From Rhodococcus oryzae (GTDB lineage Bacteria > Actinomycetota > Actinomycetes > Mycobacteriales > Mycobacteriaceae): a stretch of 64,000 bases of DNA. Below are positions 17,680 to 27,148 of this stretch, in pieces. Position 1 is the first letter of the stretch. Each line of letters begins with the position of its first letter. The stretch spans positions 1-64,000 of the forward strand of contig NZ_SUMD01000005.1 of NCBI RefSeq assembly GCF_005049235.1, in the 5' to 3' direction. The notes under the pieces are model-generated. The model had not been told where the DNA came from and searched no databases. It worked only from the letters and a program-made list of their open reading frames with translations. The translations under genes were made by a program, and so were the position numbers.

Positions 17680-17739
17680 GCAATCCAGTGAACACCTCCG
17701 GCCACCGCGGTGCAGCCCGACCGGCCGAAATCAGCATGT

Positions 17740-17791
17740 CGAACTCAAGTGTTCGTTGGACCGAACTTCGATCTCCCGGTAGCCTGAACTC
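17740..17791 (+). promoter_or_regulatory. Leaderless promoter with three alternating 5-bp half-sites
   Basis: A -35-like TTGGAC (17756-17761), an 18-base spacer and -10-like TAGCCT (17780-17785) stand 6 bases before the ATG at 17792, so the transcript would be leaderless. CGAAC (17740-17744), GTTCG (17751-17755) and CGAAC (17762-17766) alternate in orientation every 11 bp and cover the -35 box, which looks like a binding site for a dimeric regulator. The regulator is not identified. Confidence 0.5.
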
Positions 17792-18049
17792 ATGACCACC
17801 GCCGACTTCGCCACCACGCCGCACCGAAGCGCGCGCGGCCGTGGCGCCTCGGTGAATCTTGCGGGTACCGAATGGCCGCTCTACAAGCTCGAGGCGCTCG
17901 CCGCGGGCCTGCTGGTGTTCGTCGCCCTGCTCGTCATCACCCAGGCGATGCAGCCCGCCGTGCTGGCGGCAGCCGCAGCCACCGTCGTCGTGTGGTGGGC
18001 GCGCCGCGTGTACTGGGTTAGCGACCGGGTCACGCGGTCCGGCCGCTAA
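17792..18049 (+). CDS. Small two-helix membrane protein of unknown function
   Basis: 85 residues. After a polar N-terminal part (about 1-33) come two hydrophobic helices (about 34-52 and 55-69: LEALAAGLLVFVALLVIT and AVLAAAAATVVVWWA), then a basic tail. I do not recognise a family. It is probably translated from a leaderless transcript because a -10-like TAGCCT ends 6 bases before the ATG and no ribosome site is present. Its 3' end overlaps the convergent TetR gene by 20 bases. The coding assignment rests on composition, the promoter and the helix pattern. Confidence 0.65.
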   Translation: MTTADFATTPHRSARGRGASVNLAGTEWPLYKLEALAAGLLVFVALLVITQAMQPAVLAAAAATVVVWWARRVYWVSDRVTRSGR

Positions 18050-18857
18050 CCACCGCCACCTCGGCCGAGCGATTGCGCTCGATGCCGTCCAGCAGCACGT
18101 CGAGCCCGACGGCGAAGTTCTCGGTCGCCTCGTCCTCGAGATCCGGCGCCCGACCGCCTTCCAGGAATGCGTCCCGCTCCTCCGCGGCGGCCTCGACCCC
18201 GAGCCGCACCAGCATCGGAAAGCGCTCGGCGAAGTCAGGGGCCACCTGCTGCAGGAGGGCGGACCGCGTCGACCACCACTGCTCGTCCGACATCCCGGTC
18301 GCGACGGCCGCCCTCCGCGAATCGGCGACGGCCGCGGCGGCGCCGCGCACGAAGTGGAACAGCGCGCCGACGACGCGGCGCAGGACCCGGGCGGACAGTC
18401 CGGCCTCGAACAGGATCCGCACCAGCGCCTCGAGGACGGCCTGCTCGTCTGGCCCGAGCACCGGGCGCGCATAGGAGACCGTGAGTGTCCACGGATGCCG
18501 GATGTAGAAGGCCCACAGGTCCCTGGCCCACGATGTGACGGCCGGCCGCCAACCAGCCGCGAGGTCGTAGTGGGTCGGCAGCTCGCCGTGCGCCCGGTCG
18601 TACATCAGGTCCACCAACTCGGCCTTGCTCGGCACGTAGGTGTAGAGCGCCATCGCCGTGCGCCCCAGCCGGGCGCCGACCGCCCGCATGGACAGACCGG
18701 CCATCCCGGCCTCGTCCGCCACCTCGATCGCGGCCGCGACGATCTCGTCCACGGTGAGCGCCTGCCTCGGACCCGGCACCGACCTCGGGGCCTCTGGCGC
18801 CCGCCACAACAGCGCCATCGATCGAGCGGCATCGCCGTGACCTGCAACCACACTCAT
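18030..18857 (-). CDS. TetR-family regulator, probably autoregulated
   Basis: 275-residue TetR-family regulator with a long C-terminal domain of the kind found in actinobacterial TetR proteins (TetR_C 'tetracyclin repressor-like' type). The HTH is offset to about residues 36-85: LTVDEIVAAAIEVADEAG, then LSMRAVGARLGRTAMALYTY, then VPSKAELVDLM. The ATG at 18857 is preceded by AAGGAG at about 9 bases; an in-frame TTG at 18866 is less likely. Two TTAC-N4-TAA palindromes sit immediately upstream, so negative autoregulation is likely. No divergent gene shares this promoter (the upstream neighbour dnaE points the same way), so other targets would be elsewhere. Confidence 0.88.
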   Translation of the reverse strand: MSVVAGHGDAARSMALLWRAPEAPRSVPGPRQALTVDEIVAAAIEVADEAGMAGLSMRAVGARLGRTAMALYTYVPSKAELVDLMYDRAHGELPTHYDLAAGWRPAVTSWARDLWAFYIRHPWTLTVSYARPVLGPDEQAVLEALVRILFEAGLSARVLRRVVGALFHFVRGAAAAVADSRRAAVATGMSDEQWWSTRSALLQQVAPDFAERFPMLVRLGVEAAAEERDAFLEGGRAPDLEDEATENFAVGLDVLLDGIERNRSAEVAVVSGRTA

Positions 18858-18870
18858 CGAACTCAACTCC

Positions 18871-18913
18871 TTACGGGGTAAGCAATCGCGATCATTATTG
18901 CCTTACGCCGTAA
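18871..18913. promoter_or_regulatory. Two palindromic TetR operators upstream of the regulator gene
   Basis: TTACGGGGTAA (18871-18881) and TTACGCCGTAA (18903-18913) share the form TTACGSSGTAA and have centres 32 bp apart, three helical turns. The first lies 14 bases from the regulator's ATG and touches the ribosome site; the second is where a promoter -35/-10 would be. This type of dyad is common for TetR proteins. Assignment is by symmetry and position. Confidence 0.75.
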
Positions 18914-18960
18914 AGGGATACGGAACGGCCCGCCGAAATGCGACGTTCCCCCGGTCCGGC

Positions 18961-21900
18961 TCAGCCGGCCAGGCAGCCCGGTCCGAGCAATGCCTTCAGG
19001 TCACCCATCAACGCGGAGGACGGCTCCACTCGCAGGCTGTCGTCCAGCTTGAGGGTGGTGATGCGGTCGCCACTGATCAATCGCAGGTGTACGTCCGAGG
19101 TGCCCGGGTGCCGGGTCAGCACCTGCTTGAGTGCGCCGACCTTGTCCTCGGTGCACAGCCGCGTCGGCAGGCTCACCGCCACCGGCTTGGCCACCCCGAC
19201 CGCGGACAGGTCCGGCACCGCGAGGTCGTTGCCGATCAGCGACATCCGATCGTCACGGATCGAGACCCTCGCCTTCACCAACACGATGGCGTCTTCCGAG
19301 ATGTCCATGCCGTACACCGAGTAGGCCTGCGGGAAGAACAGCACCTCGATGCCGCCGACGAGGTCCTCGAGCTGGATGATGGCCCAGGTCAGACCATTCT
19401 TGTTCACCCGCCGGTCCACGGAGGCGATGATGCCGCCCAGAGTCACCTGGGCGCCGTCCTTGACCTCGCCCTCGAGGATCGAGGCGATCGAGGTGTCGGA
19501 CTGCTGCCGGAGGATGTGCTCGACCCCGTTGAGCGGGTGCCCGGAGACATAGAGCCCCAGCATCTCCCGCTCCAACGCGAGGCGGTGCTTGGTTTCCCAC
19601 TCCTCCTCCGGGACCCGGATCGCGAACACCGACGACAGCGACTCATCGGCACCGCCCGCGTCCCCGAACAGGTCGAACTGCCCGACCGCCTCGGCCTTCT
19701 TGGTGCCGAGGACCGACTCGATGGCGTCGGTGTGGATCAGGAACAGGCCCTTGCGGGGATGCTCGAGCGAGTCGAACGCCCCCGACTTGATCAGCGACTC
19801 GGTGACCTTCTTGTTGCAGGCGATCACATCGATCTTGTTGAGATAGTCGGAGAAATCGGTGAATTTCCCCTTCTCGGTGCGCGCGTTGATGATCGAGGCC
19901 ACCACGTTGGCGCCGACATTGCGCACCGCGCCCATGCCGAACCGGATGTCGCTGCCTACCGAGGCGAAGTTGACCGCCGACTCGTTCACGTCCGGCGGCA
20001 GCACCGTGATGCCCATCTTCCGGCAGTCCGCCAGGTAGATCGCGGACTTGTCCTTGTCGTCGCCGACCGAGGTGAGCAGACCGGCCATGTACTCGGCCGG
20101 GTAGTTGGCCTTGAGGTACGCCGTCCAGTAGGAGACGAGGCCGTAGCCCGCGGAGTGCGACTTGTTGAACGCGTAGCCGGCGAACGGCAGCACCGTGTCC
20201 CACAGCGCCTTGATGGCGGCCTCACCGAAACCGTTGTCGAGCATGCCCTGACGGAATCCGGCGTACGCCTTCTCCAGTTCCGAGAGCTTCTTCTTACCCA
20301 TCGCGCGGCGCAGCAGGTCGGCCTGGCCCAGCGAGTACCCCGCCACCTTCTGCGCCAGGTGCATGATCTGCTCCTGGTAGATGATCAGGCCGTACGTCTC
20401 CGAGAGGATGTCCTTGAGCGGCTCCTCCAGCTCCGGGTGAATCGGGCTGACCTCCTCAAGCGCGTTCTTGCGCTTGGCGTAGGAGGTGTGCGCGTTCATG
20501 CCCATCGGCCCGGGACGATAAAGCGCGAGGGCAGCGACGATGTCGCCGAAGCCGGTCGGCTGCATCAGCTTCAGCAGCTCGCGCATGCCGCCGCCGTCGA
20601 GCTGGAAGACGCCGAGGGTGTCCCCGCGCGAGAGCAGCTCGAAGGTCGCCGGGTCGTCCATCGGGATGGTGTCCAGGTCGAGGTCGATGCCCCGGTTCGC
20701 CTTGATGTTCTCGAGCGCGTCACCGATGACCGTCAGGTTCCGCAGACCCAGGAAGTCCATCTTGAGCAGGCCGATGTCCTCACACGACGGGTAGTCCCAG
20801 CCCGTGATGATCGCGCCGTCCTGCGCGCGCTTCCACACGGGGATCGCGTCGGTGAGCGGCTCGGACGACATGATCACCGCGCAGGCGTGCACGCCCGCGT
20901 TGCGGATCAGGCCCTCCAGTCCCTTGGCGGTCTGATAGATCTTCGCGACATCCGGGTTGGAGTCGATCAGCGCGCGGACCTCGACGGCCTCCTTGTAGCG
21001 CTCGTGCTCCGGGTCGGTGATGCCCGAGACCGAGATGTCCTTGGCCATGATCGGCGGCGGCAGCGCCTTGGTGATCTGATCGGCGATCGCGAAGCCCGGC
21101 TGGCCGAACTGGACTCGGGCCGAGTCCTTGATCGCGGCCTTCGTCTTGATGGTGCCGAAGGTGATCACCTGGGCGACGCGGTCGCTGCCCCACTTCTCGG
21201 TGGCGTAGCGGACCATCTCACCGCGGCGGCGATCATCGAAGTCGATATCGATATCGGGCATCGAGACGCGCTCGGGGTTGAGGAACCGCTCGAACAGCAG
21301 CCCGTACGGGATCGGGTCGATGTTGGTGATGCCCATCGCGTAGGCGACGAGCGAGCCGGCCGCACTGCCACGGCCGGGGCCGACCCGGATGCCGACCTCC
21401 TTGGCATGGTTGATCAGGTCGCCGACCACCAGGAAGTAGGCAGGGAAGCCCATCTCGTTGATGACGTCGATCTCGTAATCGGCGCGAGCCAGATACTCCT
21501 GCGGCGGGCCGCCGGGGAAGCGGCGGTCCAGTCCGGTCAGCACCTCCTTCCGCAGCCAGCTAGCCTGGGTTTCACCCTCGGGCACCGGGAAGATCGGCAT
21601 CCGGTCGCGGTGCTGCCAGACATCGTCGTAGGGCTGGATGCGCTCGGCGATCAGCAGAGTCGAGTCGCAGGCGCCCGGGACCTCGTCGTCCCAGATCGCC
21701 CGCATCTCCTCGGCCGACTTGAGGTAGTAGCCGTCACCGTCGAACTTGAACCGGGTGGGATCGCTGAGCGTCTTGCCGGTCTGGATGCAGAGCAGCGCCT
21801 CGTGGTTCTCGGCGGCGTCCTTGGTGACGTAGTGGCAGTCGTTGGTCGCGAGCGGCGGGATGCCCAGCTGACGGCCGATGTCGAGCAGCCCCTCACGCAC

Positions 21901-22500
21901 GCGGCGCTCGATGGACAGGCCGTGGTCCATCAGCTCGAGGAAGAAATTGTCCTTGCCCCAGATCTCCTGCCACTTCGCAGCGGCCTCGAGGGCCTCGCGG
22001 TCGTGGCCGAGACGCAGCCGGGTCTGTACCTCGCCGGAGGGGCAACCGGTGGTCGCGATGATCCCCTCGTGGTGCTCGGCGATGATCTCCTCGTCCATCC
22101 GGGCCCATTTGCCGAGCTGGCCCTCGATCGAGGCGCGGGAGGAGAGCTTGAACAGGTTCCGCACGCCGGTCGCGTTCTCCGCGAGCATGGTCATGTGGGT
22201 GTAGGCGCCGCTACCGGAGACGTCGTCGGACTTCTGGCTCCGGTCACCCCACAGCACGCGCTTGGTGTTGAAGCGGGACTCAGGGGCGATGTACGCCTCG
22301 ATCCCGATGATCGGGGTGATGTCGTGCTTCTTGGCCTCGTTGTAGAACTCGCTCGCTCCGAACATGTTGCCGTGGTCGGTCATCCCCACCGCGGTCATGC
22401 CCAGCCGCTGAGCTTCCTTGAACATCGGACCGACCTTGGCCGCACCGTCGAGCATCGAGTACTCAGTGTGATTGTGCAGATGCACGAACGAGTCAGCCAC
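18961..22500 (-). CDS. dnaE: DNA polymerase III alpha subunit (DnaE1 type)
   Basis: Replicative DNA polymerase catalytic subunit, 1179 residues, close to M. tuberculosis DnaE1 length. Starts at GTG with GAGAGG upstream. Domains in order: PHP exonuclease (about 1-280), palm with the catalytic aspartates in PDIDIDFDD, thumb/fingers, tandem HhH and clamp-binding region, OB fold and tau-binding tail. PHP metal ligands look intact ([29 protein letters not shown]), matching mycobacterial DnaE1, in which this domain is the proofreading exonuclease. It stands alone, 103 bases upstream of the TetR gene start and divergent from the esterase pair. Confidence 0.98.
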   Translation of the reverse strand: MADSFVHLHNHTEYSMLDGAAKVGPMFKEAQRLGMTAVGMTDHGNMFGASEFYNEAKKHDITPIIGIEAYIAPESRFNTKRVLWGDRSQKSDDVSGSGAYTHMTMLAENATGVRNLFKLSSRASIEGQLGKWARMDEEIIAEHHEGIIATTGCPSGEVQTRLRLGHDREALEAAAKWQEIWGKDNFFLELMDHGLSIERRVREGLLDIGRQLGIPPLATNDCHYVTKDAAENHEALLCIQTGKTLSDPTRFKFDGDGYYLKSAEEMRAIWDDEVPGACDSTLLIAERIQPYDDVWQHRDRMPIFPVPEGETQASWLRKEVLTGLDRRFPGGPPQEYLARADYEIDVINEMGFPAYFLVVGDLINHAKEVGIRVGPGRGSAAGSLVAYAMGITNIDPIPYGLLFERFLNPERVSMPDIDIDFDDRRRGEMVRYATEKWGSDRVAQVITFGTIKTKAAIKDSARVQFGQPGFAIADQITKALPPPIMAKDISVSGITDPEHERYKEAVEVRALIDSNPDVAKIYQTAKGLEGLIRNAGVHACAVIMSSEPLTDAIPVWKRAQDGAIITGWDYPSCEDIGLLKMDFLGLRNLTVIGDALENIKANRGIDLDLDTIPMDDPATFELLSRGDTLGVFQLDGGGMRELLKLMQPTGFGDIVAALALYRPGPMGMNAHTSYAKRKNALEEVSPIHPELEEPLKDILSETYGLIIYQEQIMHLAQKVAGYSLGQADLLRRAMGKKKLSELEKAYAGFRQGMLDNGFGEAAIKALWDTVLPFAGYAFNKSHSAGYGLVSYWTAYLKANYPAEYMAGLLTSVGDDKDKSAIYLADCRKMGITVLPPDVNESAVNFASVGSDIRFGMGAVRNVGANVVASIINARTEKGKFTDFSDYLNKIDVIACNKKVTESLIKSGAFDSLEHPRKGLFLIHTDAIESVLGTKKAEAVGQFDLFGDAGGADESLSSVFAIRVPEEEWETKHRLALEREMLGLYVSGHPLNGVEHILRQQSDTSIASILEGEVKDGAQVTLGGIIASVDRRVNKNGLTWAIIQLEDLVGGIEVLFFPQAYSVYGMDISEDAIVLVKARVSIRDDRMSLIGNDLAVPDLSAVGVAKPVAVSLPTRLCTEDKVGALKQVLTRHPGTSDVHLRLISGDRITTLKLDDSLRVEPSSALMGDLKALLGPGCLAG

Positions 22501-22691
22501 GCGCGCCTCTCTAGCTCTCGAAGGACTGGAGCGCCCCGATGTTTTCAGCGACCTGAGTGTAGGCGCTGGGGCCGACAGCTTCGGTCACCCGCGCCGGGAC
22601 GGAGCGCGGCGGACGGTGTGTTGGTCACGACCCCTCACCTGGATCGGAGATACTGGCGCCCGGCGCGCCCGACCACCACCGAGGAGAGCCT

Positions 22692-23747
22692 GTGACCATC
22701 GACACCCAGAGCGAATCGCCCTCCCCGAGCGCCCGACCGCGCTCGCGATGGAGGCGACGGATCCTCTGGGTCGTCGGCATCCTCGTCGCGCTCGTCCTGG
22801 CCGCGGTCCTCGCCTTCGCGCTCAGCCCGTGGCCCGGCGCCATGGTCGTCCGCTTCGTCTTCGACCGCGGCGCGGCGAGCACCACCAGCGCCCTCGAGAA
22901 GCACGCCCCGCAGGGCATCGCCTCGATCACCGATCAGCAGTACCGGGACGGCGACTCCGACGCCCTCCTCGACGTCTACTTCCCCGAGACGGCCACCGAG
23001 TCGCTGCCGACCGTGATCTGGACCCACGGCGGCGCCTGGATCTCCGGCAACAAGTCGCACTACGCGGCGTACTACCAGCTGCTGGCGGAGCGCGGGTTCA
23101 CCGTCGTCTCCCTCGACTACTCGCTCGGGCCCGAGCGCACCTACCCGACCCCCGTGCACCAGCTCAACGACGCACACGCCTATGTCGTCGCGAACGCCGA
23201 GCGGCTGCACGTCGATCCGAGCCGCATCGTGCTCGCGGGAGATTCGGCAGGCGCGCAACTCTCCAGCCAGCTGGCCGTCCTCGTCACCGACCCCGAGTAC
23301 GCGCACGAGCTCGACATCACCCCGGCGCTGCGCCCCGAGCAGCTGCGCGGTGTCGTGCTGAACTGCGGGATCTACGACGTCGAGAAGATGACGGGCGGGT
23401 CGGGCATCGTCGGCTGGGGCGCGGACCAATCACTCTGGGCGTACACCGGCACCCGCGATTTCGAGGACTCGACGGCGATCGGCCAGATGTCGACGATGCG
23501 CCACGTCACCGACCGGTTCCCACCCACCTACATCAGCGGCGGCAACGGCGATCCGCTGACCGACGAGCAGTCCAAGCCGCTGGCGGCCGAGCTCGGCGGG
23601 CTCGGCATCGAGGTCACCACTGTCTTCTATCCCGAGGACCACGAGCCCGCGCTTCCGCACGAGTACCAGTTCGATCTGGACAACGAGGACGGCACGCGGG
23701 CGCTGGAGCGGACCGTCGAGTTCCTGAAGGCGCACACCGCGCCGTAG
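22692..23747 (+). CDS. Membrane-anchored alpha/beta hydrolase (HSL-type esterase), copy 1
   Basis: 351 residues. A basic N-terminus (RPRSRWRRR) and one hydrophobic helix (about 24-45) anchor the protein; the catalytic domain should be outside the membrane. Catalytic features of the hormone-sensitive-lipase family: oxyanion motif HGG at 112-114, nucleophile S185 in GDSAG, and likely Asp and His in SGGNGDPL and EDHEP. The GTG start follows GAGGAG. It is about 70 percent or more identical by eye to the next gene, so the pair is a tandem duplication. The substrate is unknown; short-chain or polar lipid esters would fit the family. Confidence 0.85.
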   Translation: MTIDTQSESPSPSARPRSRWRRRILWVVGILVALVLAAVLAFALSPWPGAMVVRFVFDRGAASTTSALEKHAPQGIASITDQQYRDGDSDALLDVYFPETATESLPTVIWTHGGAWISGNKSHYAAYYQLLAERGFTVVSLDYSLGPERTYPTPVHQLNDAHAYVVANAERLHVDPSRIVLAGDSAGAQLSSQLAVLVTDPEYAHELDITPALRPEQLRGVVLNCGIYDVEKMTGGSGIVGWGADQSLWAYTGTRDFEDSTAIGQMSTMRHVTDRFPPTYISGGNGDPLTDEQSKPLAAELGGLGIEVTTVFYPEDHEPALPHEYQFDLDNEDGTRALERTVEFLKAHTAP

Positions 23748-23815
23748 CCCCCGGCCGAGCTGCCAGACTGTCCGTGCGGCCACCGTCGGGGTGACGCCGT
23801 ACACCGGAAGGAACC

Positions 23816-24868
23816 ATGATGACCGAGGTCGGCGACATTTCGACTGCGCAGCGCACCCGCGGGCGATGGAAGCGGCTCGCGTTGTTCGGGCTCGCCGTCC
23901 CTGCGGTGACGGCGGCGGCAGGCGTCCTCGTCGCCCGGGTCACCCCGCGACCCTTCACGAGGGCGGTGCGCTGGGGCTTCGAGTGGGACGCGGCGCGCGT
24001 CACCGCGGCGCTCGGCGCGCACGAGCCCGCCGGGGTCGCGCGAGTCACGGACCAGCAGTACCGGGAAGGCGACCCCGACGCCCACCTCGACGTCTACTTC
24101 CCCGAGTCGGCGGCGGGCCCGCTGCCGACGGTGATCTGGACCCACGGCGGCGGCTGGATCTCCTGCCACAAGACCGACTTCGCGCCCTACTACCGGCTGC
24201 TCGCGGCCGCGGGCTTCACCGTGGTCTCGCTCGACTACTCGCTCGGCCCCGACCAGACCTACCCCACCCCGGTGCACCAGCTGAACGACGCGCACGCCTA
24301 CCTGGTCGCGAACGCCGAACGGCTGCACGTGGATCCGCAACGGATCGTCTTGGCGGGCGACTCCGCCGGGGCCCAGCTCTCGAGCCAGCTCGCGGCCCTG
24401 ATCACCAACCCCGACTACGCCCGCGAGGTCGGCGTCACCCCCGCGCTGCGCCCCGACCAGCTTCGCGGCGTGGTGCTCAACTGCGGCGTCTTCGACGTGA
24501 GGAAGGTCGTCGGCCTGCCCGGAATCCTCGGTTGGGCCATGGACCAGTTGGTCTGGTCCTCCCTCGGCACCAAGGACTTCGACGATTCGGCCGCGGTGGC
24601 GCAGATGTCCACGATCCTTCACGTGACCGGGCAGTTCCCGCCCACCTACATCAGCGGGGGCAACGCCGACCCGCTCACCGACAGCCAGTCGGTGCCGCTC
24701 GCCGAGCAGCTGCGCGGGCTCGACGTGGACGTGACGACCGTCTTCTACCCGGCCGACCACAAGCCGGCGCTCGGGCACGAATACCAGTTCAAGCTCGACA
24801 ACGAGGACGGCCGGTTGGCGCTGGAGCGGACCATCGAGTTCCTGCGCAAGCACACCGAGCAGGACTGA
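23816..24868 (+). CDS. Membrane-anchored alpha/beta hydrolase (HSL-type esterase), copy 2
   Basis: 350 residues, paralogue of the preceding gene with the same layout: basic N-terminus, one hydrophobic helix (about 20-42), HGG oxyanion motif, GDSAG nucleophile, Asp in SGGNADPL and His in PADHKP. Differences concentrate in the N-terminal 60 residues and in the lid-like segment after FDVRKV, which may change substrate range. The ATG at 23816 is followed at once by a second ATG (23819); GGAAGGA fits the second slightly better. The 68-base gap to copy 1 suggests cotranscription. It converges on the next gene with a 15-base gap. Confidence 0.85.
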   Translation: MMTEVGDISTAQRTRGRWKRLALFGLAVPAVTAAAGVLVARVTPRPFTRAVRWGFEWDAARVTAALGAHEPAGVARVTDQQYREGDPDAHLDVYFPESAAGPLPTVIWTHGGGWISCHKTDFAPYYRLLAAAGFTVVSLDYSLGPDQTYPTPVHQLNDAHAYLVANAERLHVDPQRIVLAGDSAGAQLSSQLAALITNPDYAREVGVTPALRPDQLRGVVLNCGVFDVRKVVGLPGILGWAMDQLVWSSLGTKDFDDSAAVAQMSTILHVTGQFPPTYISGGNADPLTDSQSVPLAEQLRGLDVDVTTVFYPADHKPALGHEYQFKLDNEDGRLALERTIEFLRKHTEQD

Positions 24869-24883
24869 CCGGCCGGGCAGTTC

Positions 24884-25543
24884 TCACCGGGCTGGCACGT
24901 CGCCGTCGTCCGGGCCGGGGGCAACGGTGGAAGTCTGCTCGGGCAGCAGCGGGGTGACCGCGAACCGTCCGTACGCGGCGTCCGCGGGCAGCGCCTCCAC
25001 CGCCCGGACGCCCGGCCGTGCCGCCAGGGCGCGGAGCTGCGCGAGGTCGCCGCGCACGGTCATCCCGACCACGCAGGCGCACCCGTCCGCGAGGCGCCCG
25101 GCCGACACCGCATCGATGCGGGCCTGCCGATCCCACTCCCCCGCCGAGCCCTGCAAACGGCCGGCCGCGACCAGCGGAGAGCGGCGCACCGCCGCCTCGT
25201 CCGCGGGCACGTCCACGACGATCAGCGGAGTCTGCACCCGATCGATCGGCACCCGGAACAGCACCTGGGAGATCCGGACGCCGTCGGCGAGGCGGTACGC
25301 CTGGTCGACGGTCGCCGCGGGGCCGAGCGAGACCAATGCCCAGTGCTGATCGGTGTCGGAGCCGCCGACCGAGTCGGCCGCTCGGTCGAGATACTCGCTG
25401 ACCGCCTCGCCGCCGTCGGGACCGAGCCGGTCGGTCGCGATCGACACCGGCCGCGGCGGGTTGGCGAGGCCGAGCACCACGACCAGCGCCGCCAGGGCGA
25501 GAGCGCAGCAGACCGCCACGACCGCCCCGGCCCGGTCACGCAC
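24884..25543 (-). CDS. Single-pass membrane protein of unknown function, coupled to the pseudouridine synthase gene
   Basis: 219 residues: one N-terminal hydrophobic helix (about 6-28, [18 protein letters not shown]), then a polar extracytoplasmic domain with regular alternation of helices and strands and a proline-rich tail. I do not recognise a family. The GTG at 25543 overlaps the stop region of the upstream pseudouridine synthase gene by 8 bases and has AGGA immediately before it, so its translation is probably coupled. It is the last gene of the lspA operon. A start slightly further downstream is possible. Confidence 0.7.
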   Translation of the reverse strand: MRDRAGAVVAVCCALALAALVVVLGLANPPRPVSIATDRLGPDGGEAVSEYLDRAADSVGGSDTDQHWALVSLGPAATVDQAYRLADGVRISQVLFRVPIDRVQTPLIVVDVPADEAAVRRSPLVAAGRLQGSAGEWDRQARIDAVSAGRLADGCACVVGMTVRGDLAQLRALAARPGVRAVEALPADAAYGRFAVTPLLPEQTSTVAPGPDDGDVPAR

Positions 25544-26462
25544 TCCTGAGGACCTCGAGGGCGTACTGGAGATCCTTCGGGTAGTCGCTGGTGATCTCCA
25601 TCCAGCGGCCGTCCGCGGGGTGCGCGAACCCGAGCGCGCGGGCGTGCAGCCACTGCCGTTCCAGGCCGAGCCGCTCCGCGAGGCGGGGGTCGGCGCCGTA
25701 GGTCAGGTCGCCGCAGCAGGGGTGCCGGAGCGCGGCGAAGTGCACCCGGATCTGGTGCGTGCGCCCGGTCTCCAGGTGGATGTCGAGCAGGCTTGCCGCC
25801 TGGAACGCCTCCACCGTGTCGTAGTGGGTGACGCTGGGCTTGCCGTCCGAGGTGACCGCGAACTTCCAGTCGTTGCTGCGGTGCCGTCCGATCGGGGCGT
25901 CGATCGTGCCGCTGCTCGGGTCGGGGTGGCCCTGCACCAGCGCGTGGTACCGCTTGTCGATGGTGCGCTGCTTGAACGCGCGCTTGAGCAGGGTGTACGC
26001 GCGCTCACTCGTCGCGACCACCATCACGCCGGACGTACCGACGTCGAGCCGGTGCACGATGCCCTGCCGCTCGTGAGCACCGGAAGTCGAGATGCGGAAG
26101 CCCGCCGCGGCGAGCCCGCCGATGACCGTCGGTCCGGTCCAGCCGACACTCGCGTGTGCGGCGACGCCGACCGGCTTGTCCACCACCACGACATCGTCGT
26201 CGGAGTACAGGATCTCCATGCCCTCGACCGGCTGCGCCTCCACCGTCAGCGGCCGCGCGGGTTCGGGCAGCTCGACCTCGAGCCAGGCACCGGCAGGCAG
26301 CCGGTCCGACTTGCCGACCGCGGTGCCGTCGAGCAGGACCGCGCCCTCCTCGGTGAGCACGGCGACCGCGGTCCGCGACAGGCCGAGCAGCCGGGCCAGG
26401 CCCGCATCGACGCGCATGCCCTCGAGCCCGTCGGGTACGGGCATCGACCGTGTCTCCCTCAT
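25536..26462 (-). CDS. RluA-family pseudouridine synthase (RluD-like)
   Basis: Isomerises uridine to pseudouridine in rRNA, most likely 23S helix 69 by analogy with RluD; cytosolic. 308 residues: N-terminal S4 RNA-binding domain (about 14-70) and catalytic domain with the catalytic aspartate in [12 protein letters not shown], then DKRYHALV and the [12 protein letters not shown] motif. The ATG at 26462 overlaps the lspA stop as ATGA, indicating translational coupling; an internal ATG at 26444 with GAGGGAG upstream is the alternative. M. tuberculosis has the same pair (lspA Rv1539, Rv1540). Confidence 0.93.
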   Translation of the reverse strand: MRETRSMPVPDGLEGMRVDAGLARLLGLSRTAVAVLTEEGAVLLDGTAVGKSDRLPAGAWLEVELPEPARPLTVEAQPVEGMEILYSDDDVVVVDKPVGVAAHASVGWTGPTVIGGLAAAGFRISTSGAHERQGIVHRLDVGTSGVMVVATSERAYTLLKRAFKQRTIDKRYHALVQGHPDPSSGTIDAPIGRHRSNDWKFAVTSDGKPSVTHYDTVEAFQAASLLDIHLETGRTHQIRVHFAALRHPCCGDLTYGADPRLAERLGLERQWLHARALGFAHPADGRWMEITSDYPKDLQYALEVLRSA

Positions 26463-27082
26463 GCGCCCGCCGCCTTGCCTGCATCGAGGTCGGAGTCGGC
26501 GGTGGCGTCGGAGTCGGCGCCCGCCCGGGTGCCGTCGGGTTCGAACCCGAACAGGGTGAGCGCGACCAGCAGGATCGCGCCGCAGACGATGGCCGAGTCG
26601 GCGACATTGAACACCGGCCACCAGCCGACCGACACGAAGTCGACGACGTGGCCCTGCAGCGGGCCGGGGGCCCGGAAGATCCGGTCGATCAGGTTGCCGA
26701 GCGCACCGCCGAGCACCAGGCCGAGGCCGAGCGCCCACCACGGGGACCGGAGGGTCCGGCCGATCTTGATGACGCCGATCACCACGCCGATCGCGACCAG
26801 GGTCAGCACCCAGGTCATCCCGGTGGCCATCGAGAAGGCGGCGCCGGGGTTGCGGACCAGGGTCAGCGTCACCACGTCACCGATCAGCTCGATCGGCTCG
26901 CCGGGCTTGATGTGCCGCACCGCGAGGATCTTGGTGACCAGGTCCAGTCCCAGGATCAGTGCCGCGATCGAGACCAGCATCGGCATCCTCAGCGGCGCCT
27001 GCGCGGCGACCACCGCGGTTCCACCTCCCGTTGCCTCGCTCGCCCCGGCGCCGGGGTTCTCCGCATTTTCCGCTTCACTCAC
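26459..27082 (-). CDS. lspA: Lipoprotein signal peptidase (signal peptidase II)
   Basis: Membrane aspartyl protease that removes signal peptides from diacylglyceryl-modified prolipoproteins. 207 residues with four hydrophobic helices. The two catalytic aspartates are in [11 protein letters not shown] and [18 protein letters not shown] is the other conserved box. The N-terminal extension (about 30 residues, acidic) and C-terminal Asp/Ala tail are typical of actinobacterial forms. The start is the GTG at 27082, since longer frames run into the opposite-strand gene. It is divergent from two lipoprotein genes, which are its own substrates. Confidence 0.95.
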   Translation of the reverse strand: MSEAENAENPGAGASEATGGGTAVVAAQAPLRMPMLVSIAALILGLDLVTKILAVRHIKPGEPIELIGDVVTLTLVRNPGAAFSMATGMTWVLTLVAIGVVIGVIKIGRTLRSPWWALGLGLVLGGALGNLIDRIFRAPGPLQGHVVDFVSVGWWPVFNVADSAIVCGAILLVALTLFGFEPDGTRAGADSDATADSDLDAGKAAGA

Positions 27083-27136
27083 CCCGCCATCATCCCTTAC
27101 GGTGGCACGCCGGGCCCCACCACACCCAACCGTGGC

Positions 27137-27148
27137 TAACCTGGTCGG
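27137..27148 (+). promoter_or_regulatory. Candidate leaderless promoter -10 for the lipoprotein pair
   Basis: TAACCT at 27137-27142 fits the actinobacterial TANNNT -10 and ends 6 bases before the GTG at 27149, with no ribosome site between them. This predicts a leaderless transcript whose first base is the start codon. No strong -35 was needed or seen. Confidence 0.45.

Noticed and set aside
17736-17757. LexA/SOS box near 17740
   Set aside because: TCGAAC and GTTCG are present but 6 bases apart instead of 4, and the right half is incomplete.
18898-22695. A 1265-codon plus-strand open frame covering dnaE
   Set aside because: It is the complement of the clearly recognisable dnaE gene and has Arg/Asp/His/Leu-rich, repeat-like composition with no domain; a GC-rich shadow frame.
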